NCBI GenBank assembly: GCA_910589095.1
Contig: CAJUSN010000050.1
Coordinates: 1-9,037 of the forward strand
Reading direction: 5' to 3'
Origin: an uncultured Muribaculaceae bacterium
GTDB lineage: Bacteria > Bacteroidota > Bacteroidia > Bacteroidales > Muribaculaceae
Length of the DNA stretch: 9,037 nucleotides
Shown here piece after piece: positions 6,023 through 9,037 of this stretch (position 1 is its first letter; each line of letters starts with the position of its first letter). The position numbers were made by a program, and so were the translations under genes. The notes under the pieces were generated by a model, which saw nothing but the letters and a program-made list of their open reading frames with translations, did not search any database and was not told the DNA's origin.

Positions 6023-6439
6023 ATGAAACGATTCTTGAGCATTTCCCTTCTATTCTTTTTCGCCACATGTGCCATTGTTGCCGTTGCAGCAAAAGTAAGT
6101 GGATTTAAATCAACCAAAGGCGAATCAACGGGCTACATCACATTCCGCGTCACTTCTATCGACTATCGTCCGGACCTTACACGTGTTTACGGGACCCTTG
6201 TTGGACGCCCACACACATCCGAACGTATCGATGAGCTAACCATAATGACTCCCGGCGGTAAAGTTATCTCTTCAACCGATATTGACGGCGTGGATATGAA
6301 GCGCTGGTTTCAGTGGGAAGATGACGGGGCTATAGAAGTAGAGATTGACTTCCCGGCAATGAAGCAGCTCAAGTCGTTTACAATTATTTCTAAAGGCCCA
6401 AAAGGTGAGAGCCGTGCAGTCATAACAAAGACTAAATAA
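6023..6439 (+). CDS. Small exported protein of unknown function
   Basis: The 138-residue protein begins MKRFLSISLLFFF and carries a hydrophobic stretch to about residue 22. A signal peptidase I site after AVAA (about residue 23) is likely. Cys16 sits inside the hydrophobic core (FATC) and is a weak lipobox candidate only. The mature part of about 115 residues has alternating hydrophobic and polar residues (for example YITFRVTSIDY, LTIMTPGGKVI, AIEVEIDF), suggesting a small beta-sandwich. It contains no cysteine after the signal, so it is not an obvious thiol substrate of DsbD. I do not recognise a family. An in-frame ATG at 5990 lies inside mazG and would put a polar segment before the signal, so 6023 is preferred. 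It sits 8 bases after mazG and 12 before topB, clearly within the operon. Confidence 0.8.
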   Translation: MKRFLSISLLFFFATCAIVAVAAKVSGFKSTKGESTGYITFRVTSIDYRPDLTRVYGTLVGRPHTSERIDELTIMTPGGKVISSTDIDGVDMKRWFQWEDDGAIEVEIDFPAMKQLKSFTIISKGPKGESRAVITKTK

Positions 6440-6451
6440 GTTTACATAGGA

Positions 6452-8518
6452 GTGAAAGTTTGCATCACTGAGAAACCGAGCGTTGCCCGCGACATCGCTC
6501 AAATAATTGGCGCCCATGACAAGCGCGACGGTTATTATGCTGGTGAGGACTATGCTGTGACGTGGACCTTTGGGCATCTATGCACATTAAAGGAACCGGC
6601 CGACTATACCGACCTATGGAAGCGGTGGTCACTTGGTTCGCTCCCCATGATACCTCCACGCTTCGGCATTAAACTAATTGATGACGCAGGAATTAAGCGA
6701 CAATTTGGCGTCATTGAATCACTTGTGAAAAATGCCGACGAGGTGATAAACTGTGGTGACGCCGGCCAGGAGGGAGAACTGATTCAACGGTGGGTAATGC
6801 AAAAAGCCGGTGTAAAGTGTCCGGTGAAACGTCTTTGGATTTCATCACTTACAGATGAATCCATCCGCGACGGATTCAAGGAACTTAAACCGCAGGCAGA
6901 CTACGACAACCTCTATATGGCCGGTCTTTCCCGAGCCATTGGCGATTGGTTGCTCGGGATGAATTCAACCAGGTTGTTCACGCTTAAATACGGGCAGCCG
7001 GGCAACGTTTTGTCAATAGGGCGCGTGCAGACACCTACTCTTGCTCTTGTGGTTAAACGCCAACTTGAAATTGATAATTTCAAACCTGAGGACTATTGGG
7101 AGATCCGCACCACTTATCGTGAAATTTCATTCTCTGCCACAGCTGGCAGATACTCATCGGAAGAGGATGCCCGAAAGGTGATGGAAGCCATTTCAGGAAT
7201 TCCATTGACCGTCACTGACATTCAGGAAAAGAAGGGAAAAGAAGCACCTCCGCGACTTTTTGATTTGACCTCGCTGCAAGTAGAGTGCAATAAAAAGTGG
7301 GGATGGACGGCAGATGAAACGCTAAAACTCATCCAATCACTTTATGAAAAGAAGGTGACTACATATCCACGTGTGGACACCACGTATCTGCCCCTGGATG
7401 TTTATCCTAAAGTCCCTGATATACTTCGACGGTTAACACCCTATGCATCCCTCACATCGCCACTGCTGTCGCTTTCAAAGTTACCGAAGAGCAAAAAGGT
7501 ATTTGACAATGCAAAAGTCACTGATCACCATGCCATAATTCCTACCGGAGTGCTTCCTGACCGACTTGAAGGCAACGAAAAGTTAATGTATCATTTAATT
7601 GCCAGGAGATTTATTGCGGCTTTCTATCCTGATTGCACATTTGCTTCAACTGCAGTAATGGCCAAAGTTGCTGACTTTGAATTCAAAGCTACCGGCAAAA
7701 CCATTCTTGAGCCTGGATGGCGTGCAATTTATGCCAATGATCGTAAATCAGATGCCGACAAGGATAAAGATCAGGAAACGACACTGCCCCAGTTCACAGT
7801 TGGAGAGTCAGGCCCCCATATCCCCGACCTGCAGAAGAAAGCTACCCAGCCCCCCAAATATTACACCGAGGGTACACTTCTACGCGCTATGGAAACGGCC
7901 GGACGTACAATAGATGATGAAGAGCTTCGCGATGCTATGAAGGAGAATGGCATTGGACGTCCTTCCACCCGTGCTGCAATTATCGAAACGCTCCATAAAA
8001 GACGGTATATTTATCGCGACAAAAAAAGCCTGCGTGCATCAAAAGCAGGAATTGAACTGATTTCGTTGATCACCGTTGAGCTGTTAAAAAGTGCAAAACT
8101 CACAGGAATTTGGGAAAACAAGTTGCGTTTGATTGAACGCGGTGATTATTCCTCGTCCCGCTTCATCGCTGAGCTTAAGGAAATGATTTCAGAAGTTGTA
8201 ATTGCAGTGTTAAGCGATAATAATTACAGAAAAATCATTACCGACCAGGAGACGGCATCCTTGCCCACTTCATCAAAGGGAGCCGGCGCTGCGCCCGCTT
8301 CCAAGCCAAAGAAACCGCGTGCTGCGGCTGTAAGAAAATATGAGCAGATAGTATGCCCTCATTGCGGTGCCGGCCACATAGTCAAAGGCCGCTCAGCATT
8401 CGGATGCTCCGGCTACGCCACAGGATGCCGGTTCCTGCTCCCATTTGATGAATATCCCGAGACACTTACACCCGGACAGCTTAATGCAAAGATAAAGAAA
8501 TTAAAAAATGGAAAATGA
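6452..8518 (+). CDS. topB: DNA topoisomerase III (type IA), TopB
   Basis: The 688-residue type IA topoisomerase cuts one DNA strand through a 5'-phosphotyrosine and decatenates or unlinks DNA, usually with a RecQ-type helicase. The N-terminal Toprim domain starts VKVCITEKPSVARDIA (catalytic Glu7) and has GDAGQEGEL (102-110). The second Asp of the usual DxDxE triad is replaced by Gly105, as I recall for other Bacteroidales members. RVQTPTLAL (191-199) precedes the catalytic Tyr305 in TTYPRVDT. Further conserved blocks are TDHHAIIPT (357-365) and ENGIGRPSTRAAIIETL (498-514). A Ser/Ala/Lys-rich linker (about 603-626) leads to a C-terminal four-cysteine zinc ribbon (Cys635, 638, 652, 659). The start is GTG; a stop codon at 6437-6439 leaves no ATG, GTG or TTG upstream in frame, and the family's N-terminus matches. 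An AGGAG at 6448-6452 runs into the GTG and is too close to act as its Shine-Dalgarno. The gene overlaps the next by 11 bases. Confidence 0.96.
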   Translation: MKVCITEKPSVARDIAQIIGAHDKRDGYYAGEDYAVTWTFGHLCTLKEPADYTDLWKRWSLGSLPMIPPRFGIKLIDDAGIKRQFGVIESLVKNADEVINCGDAGQEGELIQRWVMQKAGVKCPVKRLWISSLTDESIRDGFKELKPQADYDNLYMAGLSRAIGDWLLGMNSTRLFTLKYGQPGNVLSIGRVQTPTLALVVKRQLEIDNFKPEDYWEIRTTYREISFSATAGRYSSEEDARKVMEAISGIPLTVTDIQEKKGKEAPPRLFDLTSLQVECNKKWGWTADETLKLIQSLYEKKVTTYPRVDTTYLPLDVYPKVPDILRRLTPYASLTSPLLSLSKLPKSKKVFDNAKVTDHHAIIPTGVLPDRLEGNEKLMYHLIARRFIAAFYPDCTFASTAVMAKVADFEFKATGKTILEPGWRAIYANDRKSDADKDKDQETTLPQFTVGESGPHIPDLQKKATQPPKYYTEGTLLRAMETAGRTIDDEELRDAMKENGIGRPSTRAAIIETLHKRRYIYRDKKSLRASKAGIELISLITVELLKSAKLTGIWENKLRLIERGDYSSSRFIAELKEMISEVVIAVLSDNNYRKIITDQETASLPTSSKGAGAAPASKPKKPRAAAVRKYEQIVCPHCGAGHIVKGRSAFGCSGYATGCRFLLPFDEYPETLTPGQLNAKIKKLKNGK

Positions 8519-9014
8519 AGAAATACTCCCGGTGGTTTCTCCCACCGGCCAGACCATTGCTGCAGCATCCCGAAGCAAATGTCATGGACCAGAACGTCTG
8601 CTTCATCCGGTGGTTCACCTTCATCTCTTTGATAAAGATGGAAGGCTGCTACTTCAGTTACGTTCTCTCACAAAAAAGATACAGCCGGGCAAATGGGACG
8701 CGGCGGTAGGTGGCCACGTATCCTTCGGTGAGTCAATTGAGGATGCTCTCATTAGAGAAGTGTCCGAGGAAATTGGACTGACCGAGTTCACTCCCCATCA
8801 CTTAGTCAGCTATCTTTTCGAGAGTCCTGTAGAGCGGGAACTCGTTAATTGTTTTAAGGCCGTGGCGCCGGAAGGCTACACTCCAAAAGTTGAAGAGGGC
8901 GACATAGAAGAATTAAGATTCTTTACGCCGTTGGAAATTGAGCATCTTATAGCTCAGGGGGGAACTACTCCGAATTTTGCAATGGAATATGAAAAACACA
9001 TCCGACAATCATGA
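8508..9014 (+). CDS. Nudix hydrolase
   Basis: The 168-residue cytoplasmic protein carries an intact Nudix box (GX5EX7REUXEEXGU) at residues 69-91, Gly69 to Leu91, with Glu75, Arg83, Glu84, Glu87 and Glu88 for metal binding and catalysis. The region before it (LLHPVVHLHLF, residues 31-41, then LLLQLRS and PGKWDAAVGG) resembles the YfcD and isopentenyl-diphosphate-isomerase-like branch. The substrate is a diphosphate linked to another group but cannot be told from sequence. The Cys and Glu needed for isomerase activity are not evident at the expected places, so hydrolase is favoured. The ATG at 8508 lies inside the end of topB (11-base overlap), and its stop overlaps the next start by four bases. 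Together with MazG it gives this operon two diphosphate-cleaving enzymes. Confidence 0.93.
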   Translation: MENEEILPVVSPTGQTIAAASRSKCHGPERLLHPVVHLHLFDKDGRLLLQLRSLTKKIQPGKWDAAVGGHVSFGESIEDALIREVSEEIGLTEFTPHHLVSYLFESPVERELVNCFKAVAPEGYTPKVEEGDIEELRFFTPLEIEHLIAQGGTTPNFAMEYEKHIRQS

Positions 9015-9037
9015 ATCTAAACGACATCCTTCAGTGT
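9011..9037 (+). CDS. Start of a further operon gene, cut by the window end
   Basis: ATG at 9011 overlaps the Nudix stop in an ATGA arrangement, and nine codons (MNLNDILQC) are open to the end of the window. This matches the overlapping style of the other junctions, so a coupled downstream gene is likely. The fragment is too short to identify. Confidence 0.55.

Noticed and set aside
6448..6452. AGGAG as a Shine-Dalgarno site for topB
   Set aside because: It runs directly into the GTG start codon with no spacing, and Bacteroidota seldom depend on such sites.
6452..8518. topB as a sign of a conjugative or mobile element
   Set aside because: TopB genes do occur on Bacteroidota conjugative elements, but no integrase, mobilisation, transfer gene or attachment repeat is present, and the gene sits in a tight operon with housekeeping neighbours.

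Overview
The window looks like ordinary chromosome from a member of the Bacteroidota, most likely the order Bacteroidales. The evidence is a DUF4270-type lipoprotein paired with a one-domain GlgA-like protein, three matches to the Bacteroidota -7 promoter element (TAnnTTTG), A-rich start regions without clear Shine-Dalgarno sites, and a chromosomal topoisomerase III of the type I associate with this group. A family such as Muribaculaceae is possible, but I cannot prove it from the sequence. I see no insertion sequence, integrase, phage gene, CRISPR array or recognisable defence system.

Left part, minus strand (about 1-2485): a GT5-like 'glycogen synthase' N-terminal domain protein is transcribed from a promoter near 2480 towards a DUF4270 outer-membrane-type lipoprotein. 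A tRNA-Thr(CGU) follows, cut by the window start, with its own -7 element directly after the lipoprotein stop codon. The GlgA-like protein has lost the KTGGL motif and the whole second Rossmann domain, so calling it a glycogen synthase is doubtful.

Centre (2436-2740): a divergent intergenic region of about 305 bases. It holds the two opposing promoters, a 12-bp palindrome, a hairpin-forming inverted repeat and a tandem 15-bp direct repeat.

Right part, plus strand (2717-9037): a tightly packed operon with junctions between -11 and +12 bases. The order is a free-standing secreted DsbD-alpha-like protein, full-length DsbD (alpha, eight-helix beta and gamma domains), MazG, a small exported protein of unknown function, topoisomerase III (TopB), a Nudix hydrolase, and the first nine codons of a further gene. 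The first two genes form a module that carries reducing power from the cytoplasm to the cell envelope. MazG and the Nudix enzyme hydrolyse nucleotide or other diphosphates, and TopB resolves DNA topology. Co-transcription is well supported by the spacing. A single common function for all of them is not. The most unusual points are the extra DsbD-alpha protein coupled to dsbD by an ATGA overlap, the degenerate GlgA-like protein, the tandem repeat upstream of the operon promoter, and the uncharacterised exported protein between mazG and topB.
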